A stretch of DNA of 14,478 nt from an uncultured Eubacteriales bacterium (lineage in GTDB: Bacteria; Bacillota; Clostridia; Oscillospirales; CAG-272), in the NCBI GenBank assembly GCA_934462825.1, contig CAKSIP010000038.1:1-14478 (forward strand). The letters run 5' to 3'. Numbering within the stretch: the first letter of the stretch is position 1; each line of letters opens with the position of its first letter. Position numbers and translations under genes: made by a program. The notes under the pieces are model-generated. The model did no database searches and was not told the DNA's origin. It saw only the letters and a program-made list of their open reading frames with translations. Shown here piece after piece: positions 6,438 to 12,940 of the stretch.

Positions 6438-7250
6438 ATGAGCGAAAAAGAGAACCTAACAAAAAACAACGAACGGACACGCAAGCTGGTAGCCGCCGGC
6501 GGAATCGCTTTGTTTTTGGTCATTGCAGGAACCATCACCTATTTTGCCGGTGCCAAAATCGGAGAGCTTGCCAAAGACCCCGCCGCTTTCCGGGATTGGA
6601 TTTCTTCCTTCACCTGGCTCGCTCCTTTTATTTTCATCGGGCTGGCCGCCATTCAGGTCATTTTTGCCGTCATTCCCGGCGGGCCGGTGCAAATTGCGGC
6701 CGGATATGCCTTTGGAATTGTCGAAGGCTCCTTATGGTGCATTGTCGGCATTCAGCTGGGTTCGGCCGTGGCCTTCCTTTTGGCGCGATACCTCGGCATG
6801 CGCGCCGTGGAGGTCTTTTTCCCCAAGGAGAAAATCGAAAGCATCCGTTTTTTACAGGATTCCAAGCGCTTGGATTTTATTGTTTTTGTTTGCTTCCTGA
6901 TTCCGGGGGCGCCGAAGGATCTTTTAACGTATGTCTGCGGCATGACAAAAATCTCTTTTTGGCGCTTTATGCTATTGACCACGATTGCCCGGCTCCCCTC
7001 CATCGTGCTTTCCGTTATGAGCGGCAATGCGCTGATTTTCAAAGAATACAAAAACGCGGTCATCATCTTTTCCGTGATTCTGATATGCAGTACCGTGGGC
7101 GTATTCCATTATCGGTATTTTGTGAACCGGGAAGCCACCAAAAAAGAGTCACCGAAAAGTGAAAGCGCAGGCACCGACGAACCCCAAAAGGCCGAAAATC
7201 CGAGTTCAAACGAAAATAAAAACGAAAACGAAAACGGAAACGAAAAATAA
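6438..7250 (+). CDS. TVP38/TMEM64-family (DedA-like, VTT domain) integral membrane protein
   Basis: This 270-residue membrane protein has a short charged N-terminus, a first transmembrane helix at about 18-38 and the VTT/SNARE-associated core at about 60-200. Landmarks are FAVIPGGPVQIAAGYAFG at 76-93, FLLARYLG at 113-120, FLIPGAPKDLLTYVCGMTK near 153-171 and RLPSIVLSVMSGNAL near 185-199. A last helix at 207-224 follows. Family members are linked to lipid transport or scrambling and envelope homeostasis; the exact substrate here is unknown. The tail (about 233-270) is charged, hydrophilic and Asn/Glu/Lys rich, ending in NENKNENENGNEK, and is probably cytoplasmic and disordered. The ATG is preceded by GGAGG at 6427-6431. 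The next gene follows after 36 bases with no terminator, so they are probably co-transcribed. Confidence 0.85.
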   Translation: MSEKENLTKNNERTRKLVAAGGIALFLVIAGTITYFAGAKIGELAKDPAAFRDWISSFTWLAPFIFIGLAAIQVIFAVIPGGPVQIAAGYAFGIVEGSLWCIVGIQLGSAVAFLLARYLGMRAVEVFFPKEKIESIRFLQDSKRLDFIVFVCFLIPGAPKDLLTYVCGMTKISFWRFMLLTTIARLPSIVLSVMSGNALIFKEYKNAVIIFSVILICSTVGVFHYRYFVNREATKKESPKSESAGTDEPQKAENPSSNENKNENENGNEK

Positions 7251-7286
7251 GATTGTAAGGTTGAAAGATCAACACAGGAGCTTTCT

Positions 7287-7880
7287 ATGAAAAAGGTTTA
7301 CGTTATTTTATCCCGCACCGGCACCGGCCCCTCTCATCTGATCGGCGCGGTCACGCATGCGGAATTTACGCATTCTTCCTTGGCGCTGTTGCCCTCCAAG
7401 CACAAGCTGTACAGCTTCGCTCGGCGGCGGATGCACAATTTTTTCGTTGCCGGGTTCATTCATGAAGACACCGAAACCTTTGTCTTTGCCAAATACTCCG
7501 ATGCACCGTGCGCCGTGTACGCTTTGGACGTATCCGATGCCGGGTATTGCCACATGTGCGAAACCGTGACACGCTTCGACGCACAATACAAACGGTTCAA
7601 ATACAATTTTATCGGCGCGGCCACCAGCCAGCTCGGAGTAAGGCTTCGGCTGAAATACCGTTATACCTGCGCGCAGTTTGTCGCTACCGTCCTGCAAAGC
7701 TCCGGAGACGTCGTCCTCCCCAAAGACGCCTCTCTGATGAAGCCTATGGATCTTATCGACATTCCGGGCATGAGACAAATTTATCGCGGCCCATTGAAGG
7801 ACATTTCCTTTGAGGAGCCGGACGAGCAAGCCGATACCCCCTCCGGGGCCAGCTGCGATCAGGTGCCCGCCCATGGATGA
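7287..7880 (+). CDS. Permuted papain-like (YiiX/C92-type) cysteine hydrolase-like protein
   Basis: This 197-residue protein has no signal peptide. The order of putative catalytic residues is that of permuted NlpC/P60-like folds. A histidine comes first in EFTHSSLAL (H29) and a cysteine later in YTCAQFVATVL (C128), where the cysteine starts a helix. Such proteins (YiiX/YaeF, MEROPS C92) are thought to be amidases or lipid/peptide hydrolases, but few are characterised. Assignment here rests on these two motifs and the overall layout, so it is moderate. The C-terminal 25 residues look like a disordered tail. The start has AGGAG at a normal distance. Its end overlaps the start of manA by 8 bases, indicating translational coupling in one operon with the membrane protein upstream. 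Confidence 0.55.
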   Translation: MKKVYVILSRTGTGPSHLIGAVTHAEFTHSSLALLPSKHKLYSFARRRMHNFFVAGFIHEDTETFVFAKYSDAPCAVYALDVSDAGYCHMCETVTRFDAQYKRFKYNFIGAATSQLGVRLRLKYRYTCAQFVATVLQSSGDVVLPKDASLMKPMDLIDIPGMRQIYRGPLKDISFEEPDEQADTPSGASCDQVPAHG

Positions 7881-8853
7881 ATTGTATCCCATTCGATTAA
7901 AAGGATATGAAAAAGAAACGCTTTGGGGAGGAAACGCGATTGCGCGCTTTTTCAAGCACGAAGCCGAAAACGCCGAAAAACGTGCCATTGGCGAAGAATG
8001 GGTTTTGACGGTTCGCCCGAACGAAAAAAATCAAATCTTAAACGGAGCTTGGGCCGGCCGCACGCTCAACGAATATTGGAAGGCGCAAAATGCTTGCCCC
8101 GGCGAGGATTTTCCGCTTTTAATCAAATTCATTGACGCCCGAAAGGATCTGTCGGTGCAGGTGCATCCCGATGACGTCATGGCGCAAAGCCTTGGTTTCC
8201 CTTACGGGAAAAACGAGCTTTGGTATGTTTTGGACGCAGAACCGGGAGCCACCTTGGTATACGGCACGCTTCCCGGCGTGGATCGCGCCGCCTTAACTCA
8301 GGCGCTGAAGGACAAGAACGTGGAAAGCGTGTTGAATTTCGTTCCCGTTCAAGCAGGCGATGCGTTTTTTATTCCGGCCGGGTTCATTCATGCTATCGGG
8401 AAAGGAATCCTTTTGGCCGAGGTTCAGCAAAACTGCGATTTGACCTTCCGCCTTTGGGATTATGACCGTCGCGATGCCAACGGATGCTTGCGCGAGCTTC
8501 ATACAGAGCAGGCGCTTAACGCCTTTCGTTGCTTCCGGGAATCCGAGCTTAGACACCTTCGCTTCCTTTGCCAAGGCAGTGAGCCGCCAATCACCGAATC
8601 CACCTTGTTGGCTGACACGGAATTTTTCAGAGCCGAAATTCTCCCCATCCACGGACAAGCGCCGCTCCCCGTCAACCGTGCTTTTCTTTCGGTGCTCTGC
8701 CTTGGCGGCAGCGGATGTATAAGGGACGCTCAAAAGAGCTATCCTGTTGTCGCGGGGGACAGTTACTTTTTGCCGGCTGGCCTTACGTCAGTTGTCTTTG
8801 AGGGAACAGCAACCCTGCTTCTTTCCTCGCCGCCCAAGCAATCCACGGCCTGA
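7873..8853 (+). CDS. manA: Mannose-6-phosphate isomerase, class I
   Basis: The enzyme interconverts mannose 6-phosphate and fructose 6-phosphate, linking mannose use and GDP-mannose supply to glycolysis. It is 326 residues, close to the 315 or so of the Bacillus type. The zinc ligands fit the family: Q96 and H98 in SVQVHPDD, E115 in KNELWYVL and H173 in PAGFIHAIGKG. The catalytic arginine is R193 in FRLWDYDR. I choose ATG at 7873 over an in-frame ATG at 7810. The former gives the family-typical N-terminus (MDELYPIRLKGYEKETLWGG), and the extra 21 residues from 7810 are only the out-of-frame tail of the preceding gene. The ribosome site is weak (AGGTG at 7861-7865), and the 8-base overlap with the upstream gene suggests coupling. 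It is the last gene of the operon; I see no clean terminator after it. Confidence 0.95.
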   Translation: MDELYPIRLKGYEKETLWGGNAIARFFKHEAENAEKRAIGEEWVLTVRPNEKNQILNGAWAGRTLNEYWKAQNACPGEDFPLLIKFIDARKDLSVQVHPDDVMAQSLGFPYGKNELWYVLDAEPGATLVYGTLPGVDRAALTQALKDKNVESVLNFVPVQAGDAFFIPAGFIHAIGKGILLAEVQQNCDLTFRLWDYDRRDANGCLRELHTEQALNAFRCFRESELRHLRFLCQGSEPPITESTLLADTEFFRAEILPIHGQAPLPVNRAFLSVLCLGGSGCIRDAQKSYPVVAGDSYFLPAGLTSVVFEGTATLLLSSPPKQSTA

Positions 8854-8914
8854 GCCGTCGAACCTTCGCCACATCTCGTTTTGCAATCATCGCACGATTG
8901 TTCACAAGGCGTTG

Positions 8915-8943
8915 TTGACTTGATTACAAGTTTTCATTATAAT
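8915..8943 (+). promoter_or_regulatory. Promoter of guaA
   Basis: TTGACT (8915-8920), a 17-base spacer and a perfect TATAAT (8938-8943). The leader of about 50 bases is too short for a purine riboswitch, and I see no such structure. The 8854-8914 part holds only a 5-bp hairpin (CAATC/GATTG) without a T tract. Confidence 0.8.
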
Positions 8944-8999
8944 ATATACATGTTTTATGCAGACAATTTCCACGCATCAGATAAAGAAAGGAATTTTAT

Positions 9000-10526
9000 A
9001 TGAAAAATCAAACCATTCTGATCCTCGATTTCGGTGGTCAGTACAAAGAGCTGATTGCGCGTCGCGTAAGAGAATGCGGCGTGTATTCCGTTATCGAACC
9101 GTACAGTATTTCGATAGAAAAAATTCGTGAAATCCAGCCCATTGGTATCATCTTTACGGGTGGACCGAACAGCGTTTATGGGGAGGACGCGCCCAAATGC
9201 GATCCCGCCGTGCTGACGCTGGGCGTTCCGGTTCTCGGTATTTGCTATGGCATGCAGCTTCTTTGCCAGCTTTCGGGCGGCGAGGTTTCCCCCTGCGAAA
9301 CCAGCGAATACGGACGCACAACTGCCAACGTGGACGAAAATTGCCTGCTGTTTACCGGCCTTTCCTCTGAGCAGCCGGTTCTGATGAGCCATACGGATAA
9401 AGTAACGGTTCTGCCGGATGGCTTTTCCATCTGTGCCTCCACGGAAAATTGCCCTACCGCGGCCGTTCAATGCTTGCACCGTCAATTTTACGGCGTACAG
9501 TTCCACCCCGAAGTAGAAAACACACGTCATGGTACTGAGATGATCCGAAACTTCCTGTACCGTGTTTGCCAAGCCACCGGAGATTACTCCATGGGCAACT
9601 ATATGGCGCGCCAGCTTCAGGCCGTCAAGGAACGCGTAGGCAACAAAAAAATCCTTCTCGGTCTTTCGGGCGGCGTGGATTCCTCCGTATGCGCGGCGCT
9701 TCTTTCCGAAGCCGTCGGAGATCAGTTGGTCTGCGTTTATATTGATCATGGTTTTATGCGGAAGAACGAAACGGACGAAGTGCGCGAGGCTTTTGCCGGA
9801 CGCAAGCTCAATTTCGTCTATGTGGACGCCAAAGAACGCTTCTTAACCAAGCTCCGCGGCGTAACCGATCCCGAACAAAAGCGCAAACTGATCGGCGAGG
9901 AATTTGTCCGCACCTTTGAAGATGAAGCCAAGCGTTTGGGCAATCCCGAATTTCTCGCGCAGGGCACCATCTATCCCGACATTGTTGAGTCGGGAAAAAA
10001 CAAGTCGGCCGTTATTAAAAGCCATCACAACGTCGGCGGCCTTCCGAAAAACATGAATTTTGAGGGCGTGATCGAGCCGCTGGCCGGTCTGTTCAAGGAC
10101 GAAGTCCGAAAGCTCGGCCTGATGCTGGGACTGCCCAAAAAGCTTGTATTCCGTCAGCCCTTCCCCGGCCCCGGCCTTGCTGTCCGGGTAATCGGTGAGC
10201 TGACCGAAGAAAAGCTGAACATTCTGCGCGAGGCCGACGCCATCTTCCGTGAAGAATTGGGGCGTTCCCGCACCAAAGCCGATCAGTATTTTGCCGTTCT
10301 CACCAACGTACAGAGTGTAGGCGTCATGGGCGATTTCCGCACATACGAGTACACTGTGGCTCTGCGCGCCGTCCGCACCAACGATTTTATGACGTGTGAA
10401 TACGCGCGGATTCCCTATCCGATGCTTACCCGCATCTCTACCCGTATTACGGGCGAGGTCAAAGGGGTAAACCGTGTGGTTTACGACATTACCGGAAAAC
10501 CGCCGGCTACGATTGAGTGGGAATGA
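9000..10526 (+). CDS. guaA: GMP synthetase (glutamine-hydrolysing)
   Basis: GuaA converts XMP to GMP using glutamine and ATP in the cytoplasm, the last step of guanine nucleotide synthesis. It is 508 residues, normal for the family. The class I amidotransferase domain (about 1-195) has the nucleophile C82 in LGICYGMQLL and the His-Glu pair H169 and E171 in GVQFHPEV. The ATP pyrophosphatase domain has the P-loop SGGVDSS at 223-229. The C-terminal dimerisation domain ends in the conserved ITGKPPATIEWE. All key residues are present. The ATG at 9000 has AAAGGA upstream. No other purine gene is adjacent. Its last four codons (GAG TGG GAA TGA) form the first boundary of the tandem repeat that follows. 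Confidence 0.98.
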   Translation: MKNQTILILDFGGQYKELIARRVRECGVYSVIEPYSISIEKIREIQPIGIIFTGGPNSVYGEDAPKCDPAVLTLGVPVLGICYGMQLLCQLSGGEVSPCETSEYGRTTANVDENCLLFTGLSSEQPVLMSHTDKVTVLPDGFSICASTENCPTAAVQCLHRQFYGVQFHPEVENTRHGTEMIRNFLYRVCQATGDYSMGNYMARQLQAVKERVGNKKILLGLSGGVDSSVCAALLSEAVGDQLVCVYIDHGFMRKNETDEVREAFAGRKLNFVYVDAKERFLTKLRGVTDPEQKRKLIGEEFVRTFEDEAKRLGNPEFLAQGTIYPDIVESGKNKSAVIKSHHNVGGLPKNMNFEGVIEPLAGLFKDEVRKLGLMLGLPKKLVFRQPFPGPGLAVRVIGELTEEKLNILREADAIFREELGRSRTKADQYFAVLTNVQSVGVMGDFRTYEYTVALRAVRTNDFMTCEYARIPYPMLTRISTRITGEVKGVNRVVYDITGKPPATIEWE

Positions 10527-10728
10527 AAACAGGCTGAACAGTGAAGTGGTCTGTCCCACTCCCGAGAATTTCCCCGAAAAACGGGTAAATTCTCCGACGT
10601 TTGGCTTATACTTGGCGAATGGGAATGAGAACAGGCTGAACAGTGAAGTGGTCTGTCCCACTCCCGAGAATTTCCCCGAAAAACGGGTAAATTCTCCGAC
10701 GTTTGGCTTATGCTTGTCGAATGGGAAT
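10518..10728 (+). repeat. 102-bp tandem repeat (two units plus a 7-base third start) fused to the guaA end
   Basis: Units span 10518-10619 and 10620-10721 and differ at 3 positions by hand count. The third copy stops matching after TGGGAAT (10722-10728). Each unit contains two hairpins: AGTGG/CCACT with a 6-base loop, and GAGAATTT/AAATTCTC continuing after one mismatch into CCCG/CGGG around AAAAA. The boundary sequence GARTGGGAATRA occurs three times (10515-10526, 10617-10628, 10719-10730), the first being the end of guaA. The period of 34 codons puts all three in the guaA frame. No U tract follows the hairpins, so they are poor intrinsic terminators. The nature of the repeat is unknown: an intergenic structured repeat family or the scar of an element integrated at guaA are both possible. 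Confidence 0.85.
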
Positions 10729-10769
10729 AATCCCTAAAGCTATAATTTGTAAGCGAAAGCAACCCAGAA

Positions 10770-10806
10770 AATGCCGGACACCTATGTTTATGAGGTATCC
10801 GGCATT
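10770..10806 (+). terminator. Long hairpin downstream of guaA, possible terminator
   Basis: A stem AATGCCGGA/TCCGGCATT (9 bp) continues after one mismatch into ACCT/AGGT around a 9-base loop. On the plus strand the following bases are not T-rich, so efficient intrinsic termination is uncertain. It is the last strong structure after guaA. The interval 10527-11072 has no convincing gene. It contains the tandem repeat, this hairpin, a possible promoter and a 24-bp palindrome. Confidence 0.45.
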
Positions 10807-10887
10807 GATCTCATTGTCATGTGTCGCCGGGCGGCGGCGCTCGTCAACCTTCATTGGCTTTGTAAAAATCTTCCATGCCTTTTGTCT

Positions 10888-10916
10888 TTGTCAATTTGGT
10901 CTGTGTCCCATAGATT
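10888..10916 (+). promoter_or_regulatory. Possible promoter of the CmpB-family gene
   Basis: TTGTCA (10888-10893), a 17-base spacer and TAGATT (10911-10916). The hexamers match consensus at 5 and 4 positions. It would give a leader of about 150 bases containing the palindrome at 10964-10987. I see no better candidate closer to the gene. Confidence 0.4.
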
Positions 10917-10963
10917 TTACGTTTTGCAAAAGTCCCCAAAAGCCTTCTGTGGGCAAAAAAATA

Positions 10964-10987
10964 AATGTATGCGCCGGCGCATACATT
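10964..10987. promoter_or_regulatory. Perfect 24-bp palindrome upstream of the CmpB-family gene
   Basis: Half-site AATGTATGCGCC followed by its exact complement, so there is no spacer. It can be a dimeric regulator operator, or fold as a hairpin in RNA. On the minus strand it is followed by TTATTTTTTT, which makes it look like an intrinsic terminator for leftward transcription, although no leftward gene lies just to its right. Confidence 0.5.
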
Positions 10988-11072
10988 CATTTCTCTGTTG
11001 AAAAACAGAAAAATCCACATTGCTTTTTATCCCCTATCCAACTTTATCAAAAAATTGCGAGGTTGAAGCATT

Positions 11073-11810
11073 ATGAATTGGTTTCTTTCACTTGCCTTTC
11101 TGTTTTTTATCGGCTCCGTGGCCGGCTGGATTTTGGAGCTTTTTTTCAGACGGTTCTTTTCCTCCGCCAACCCGGAACGCAAATGGATCAACCCGGGCTT
11201 TTGCACGGGACCTTACCTGCCTCTGTACGGATGCGGGTTGTGTATTCTGTACCTGATTGCGCGGCTGGAGGATCTGCACTGGATCGCCAATCCGTTTTGG
11301 AACAAAATCCTGCTGTTTGCCTTCATGGCCGTCTGCATGACCGTCATCGAGTATATTGCCGGTATTCTGAGCCTGAAAATCGCCAAGGTGCGTCTTTGGG
11401 ATTACACCAAGGAATGGGGGAACATCCAGGGCATTATCTGCCCCAAGTTCTCCGCCATTTGGGCGCTGTTTGGCGCCTGCTATTACTTCCTCGTGCATCC
11501 GCACATTTTGGACGCTTTGGATTGGCTTGCCAACAATTTAGCGTTTTCCTTCGTGATCGGGTTGTTTTTCGGCGTGTTTATCGTGGATGTCGTCAACTCG
11601 GCCCAGCTTGTGGCTAAGCTGAAGAAGTTCGCCGAGGAAAACAATGTAATTGTCCGCTTTGAGACAATCAAAGCGGAAATCCGCCAAAAGCGCGAGCAGG
11701 CCAAGAAACGGTACAACTTCTTCCGCCCGTTCCACATGGAAACGCCTTTGGCCGATCATTTGAAGGATATTAAGGACTCGTTTGAAAAAGTCAAAAAGAA
11801 GCTGCACTGA
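11073..11810 (+). CDS. CmpB-family (putative ABC transporter permease, PF06541-type) membrane protein
   Basis: This 245-residue protein has about five hydrophobic segments (about 4-24, 43-64, 78-100, 119-141 and 152-174) and a charged cytoplasmic tail. It carries the landmarks I associate with this family: FFIGSVAGWILELFFRR at 11-27, RKWINPGFCTGPYLPLYGCG at 36-55, LWDYTKEWGNIQGIICPKFSAIW near 108-130, and a VDVVNSAQLVAKL stretch at 171-183. Databases call these putative ABC permeases, but no ATPase partner is next to it and the function is not established. The tail (about 180-245) is Lys/Arg/Glu rich and probably helical. The ribosome site GAGG is at 11059-11062, a rather long distance from the ATG. 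It is a single gene that converges on trxA. The 69-base gap 11811-11879 shows only short stems (for example GCAGG/CCTGC) and no T tract. Confidence 0.75.
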   Translation: MNWFLSLAFLFFIGSVAGWILELFFRRFFSSANPERKWINPGFCTGPYLPLYGCGLCILYLIARLEDLHWIANPFWNKILLFAFMAVCMTVIEYIAGILSLKIAKVRLWDYTKEWGNIQGIICPKFSAIWALFGACYYFLVHPHILDALDWLANNLAFSFVIGLFFGVFIVDVVNSAQLVAKLKKFAEENNVIVRFETIKAEIRQKREQAKKRYNFFRPFHMETPLADHLKDIKDSFEKVKKKLH

Positions 11811-11879
11811 TTTTCATCGCAGGAGGTTCCCTGCCGGTTGCCGGCGAGGCTTGCCGATGCGAGCCGATGCCGTTCCTTT

Positions 11880-12191
11880 TCAATGAAGCAGGGCCTCCAA
11901 CGCCTCTTTCGGTTTATATCCGACCGAGGTGGCGCTGATCTGTCCGTTTTTCATCAAAATCACGGTCGGGATGCTGACAATGCCGAATTTTTCTGCCAGC
12001 TCCGGCTCCTCATCCACATTGACTTTGCCCACATAGATTTCGTTTTGATGGGTTTCGGCAATTTCCTCGACAATGGGAGCCAACATCCGGCACGGGCCGC
12101 ACCATGTAGCCCAAAAGTCCAAAAGCACCGGCTTATCGGCATGAAGAACCTCCTTTTCAAAATTTTCCTTTGTAATTTTCAGTTCTGCCAT
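11880..12191 (-). CDS. trxA: Thioredoxin
   Basis: This small cytoplasmic disulfide reductase is 103 residues, the standard length. The active site is WCGPC at 30-34 within LLDFWATWCGPCRMLAP, the conserved cis-proline is P75 in VSIPTVIL, and the end GYKPKEALEALL is typical. It would pass electrons from thioredoxin reductase to target proteins; the reductase gene is not in this window. AAAGGA lies upstream of the ATG. It follows the YbaK-type gene by 66 bases on the same strand without an obvious terminator or promoter between them, so the two are probably co-transcribed. Confidence 0.95.
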   Translation of the reverse strand: MAELKITKENFEKEVLHADKPVLLDFWATWCGPCRMLAPIVEEIAETHQNEIYVGKVNVDEEPELAEKFGIVSIPTVILMKNGQISATSVGYKPKEALEALLH

Positions 12192-12257
12192 GGTTCTTTT
12201 CCTTTCTTTTTTCCCTTTCTTTTATTTGAAGCTTGGCTTTCGGATTTATTTTATCCC

Positions 12258-12740
12258 TTATGCCTGCACAATATCCGCCGTTTCCACGGGAATCACTTGA
12301 TTCAAGGCGGCCAGCGGCATTTCCACTTGATAGCCGATTCGGCCGCCGCTAAAATAAATTGTGTCAAAATCTTTGGCGGTTTGATGAATCACGGTTTTAA
12401 ACTGCTTTTTCATTCCCACAGGCGAACACCCGCCGTGAATATAGCCTGTCAACCCCAAAAGGTCTTTGGATTTAATCATTTCCACCCATTTTTCGCCCAC
12501 GCAACGAGCCGCTTTTTTCAAATCCAAATCCCGGTTTACCGGAACCATAAAAACATACGGCGTCCCCGAAGCTCCGACTGTCACCAATGTTTTAAAAACG
12601 GCATTCGGATTTTCTCCCAGCACCGCAGCGGTATCCATACCGCTGACAGCACCGGTTTCTGCATAATTATGAAACCTATGCGGGATTTTCTTTTGCTCCA
12701 GGATTCGCATTGCGTTGGTTTTTTCTACTCCCTTGGCCAT
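12258..12740 (-). CDS. ybaK: Cys-tRNA(Pro) deacylase, YbaK/EbsC family
   Basis: These editing enzymes hydrolyse Cys-tRNA(Pro) made in error by prolyl-tRNA synthetase. The protein is 160 residues from the chosen ATG at 12740, matching the usual length of about 159. It has the conserved lysine K50 in AVFKTLV, which aligns with the catalytic lysine of the family, and GYIHGGCSPVGMKK at 99-112, the typical substrate-loop region. An in-frame ATG at 12812 would add 24 residues, but it lies upstream of the -10 box of the promoter at 12771-12799. GGGGAGG lies 5 bases before 12740. It is probably transcribed with trxA downstream. Confidence 0.92.
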   Translation of the reverse strand: MAKGVEKTNAMRILEQKKIPHRFHNYAETGAVSGMDTAAVLGENPNAVFKTLVTVGASGTPYVFMVPVNRDLDLKKAARCVGEKWVEMIKSKDLLGLTGYIHGGCSPVGMKKQFKTVIHQTAKDFDTIYFSGGRIGYQVEMPLAALNQVIPVETADIVQA

Positions 12741-12745
12741 GTCTG

Positions 12746-12752
12746 CCTCCCC
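12746..12752 (-). promoter_or_regulatory. Ribosome binding site deciding the ybaK start
   Basis: GGGGAGG on the minus strand with 5 bases to the ATG at 12740. It supports the 160-residue form against the longer reading from 12812. Confidence 0.8.
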
Positions 12753-12770
12753 GTCTTTGCATCTGATATG

Positions 12771-12799
12771 ATTATAGCAGAACTTTTCTTGCTTCGCAA
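12771..12799 (-). promoter_or_regulatory. Promoter of ybaK-trxA
   Basis: On the minus strand TTGCGA (12794-12799), a 17-base spacer and a perfect TATAAT (12771-12776) preceded by TGC (extended -10). The leader is only about 25 bases. Confidence 0.75.
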
Positions 12800-12841
12800 G
12801 TCCTTCCCGCAAAATATGCTACATTTTGACAGTCTAATTTC

Positions 12842-12870
12842 TTGACAAAAACCAAAAAACATGCTATAAT
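12842..12870 (+). promoter_or_regulatory. Consensus promoter of the lipoprotein gene
   Basis: TTGACA (12842-12847), a 17-base spacer and TATAAT (12865-12870) preceded by TGC: both hexamers match sigma-A consensus and the -10 is extended. It predicts strong constitutive transcription. It stands back to back with the ybaK promoter. Confidence 0.9.
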
Positions 12871-12879
12871 GAAATTGCT

Positions 12880-12909
12880 GAATCCAAGCCCATTGGCACG
12901 TGTGGATTC
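12880..12909 (+). other. Hairpin in the 5' leader of the lipoprotein mRNA
   Basis: GAATCCA (12880-12886) pairs with TGGATTC (12903-12909) around a 16-base loop. It sits near the predicted 5' end of the transcript and before the ribosome site (AAGGAG at 12927-12932). It may stabilise the mRNA; it has no T tract and is not a terminator. Confidence 0.45.
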
Positions 12910-12940
12910 TTCCCCATCATTCTAAAAAGGAGATAATGTT

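Noticed and set aside
7810..7872. 21-residue N-terminal extension of ManA
   Set aside because: It is just the other frame of the preceding gene's tail; the family-typical N-terminus begins at 7873.
7308..7988. 226-codon minus-strand frame over the C92-like gene and the manA start
   Set aside because: It overlaps two plus-strand genes with clear motifs, and its translation is Gly/Ala rich without domain features.
8854..8999. Purine riboswitch or regulator site upstream of guaA
   Set aside because: The leader after the promoter is only about 50 bases, and no riboswitch-like paired structure can be seen.
10474..10762. Open frames in both directions across the tandem repeat with repeating peptides
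   Set aside because: The period of 102 is a multiple of three, so any open frame repeats. There is no ribosome site, and the frames run into the guaA coding region on either strand.
10771..11001. 76-codon open frame in the guaA downstream gap
   Set aside because: It starts inside a hairpin, has no ribosome site and has no recognisable sequence; probably chance.
10703..11617. 304-codon plus-strand frame overlapping the CmpB-family gene
   Set aside because: It covers intergenic hairpins and then another frame of a clear membrane protein, and its translation has no family features.
11811..11879. Bidirectional terminator between the CmpB-family gene and trxA
   Set aside because: Only short stems such as GCAGG/CCTGC and duplicated GCCGATGC words are present, with no T tract on either strand.
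12741..12812. 24-residue N-terminal extension of ybaK
   Set aside because: The -10 box and transcription start lie inside it, and a strong ribosome site precedes the shorter start that gives the family-typical length.
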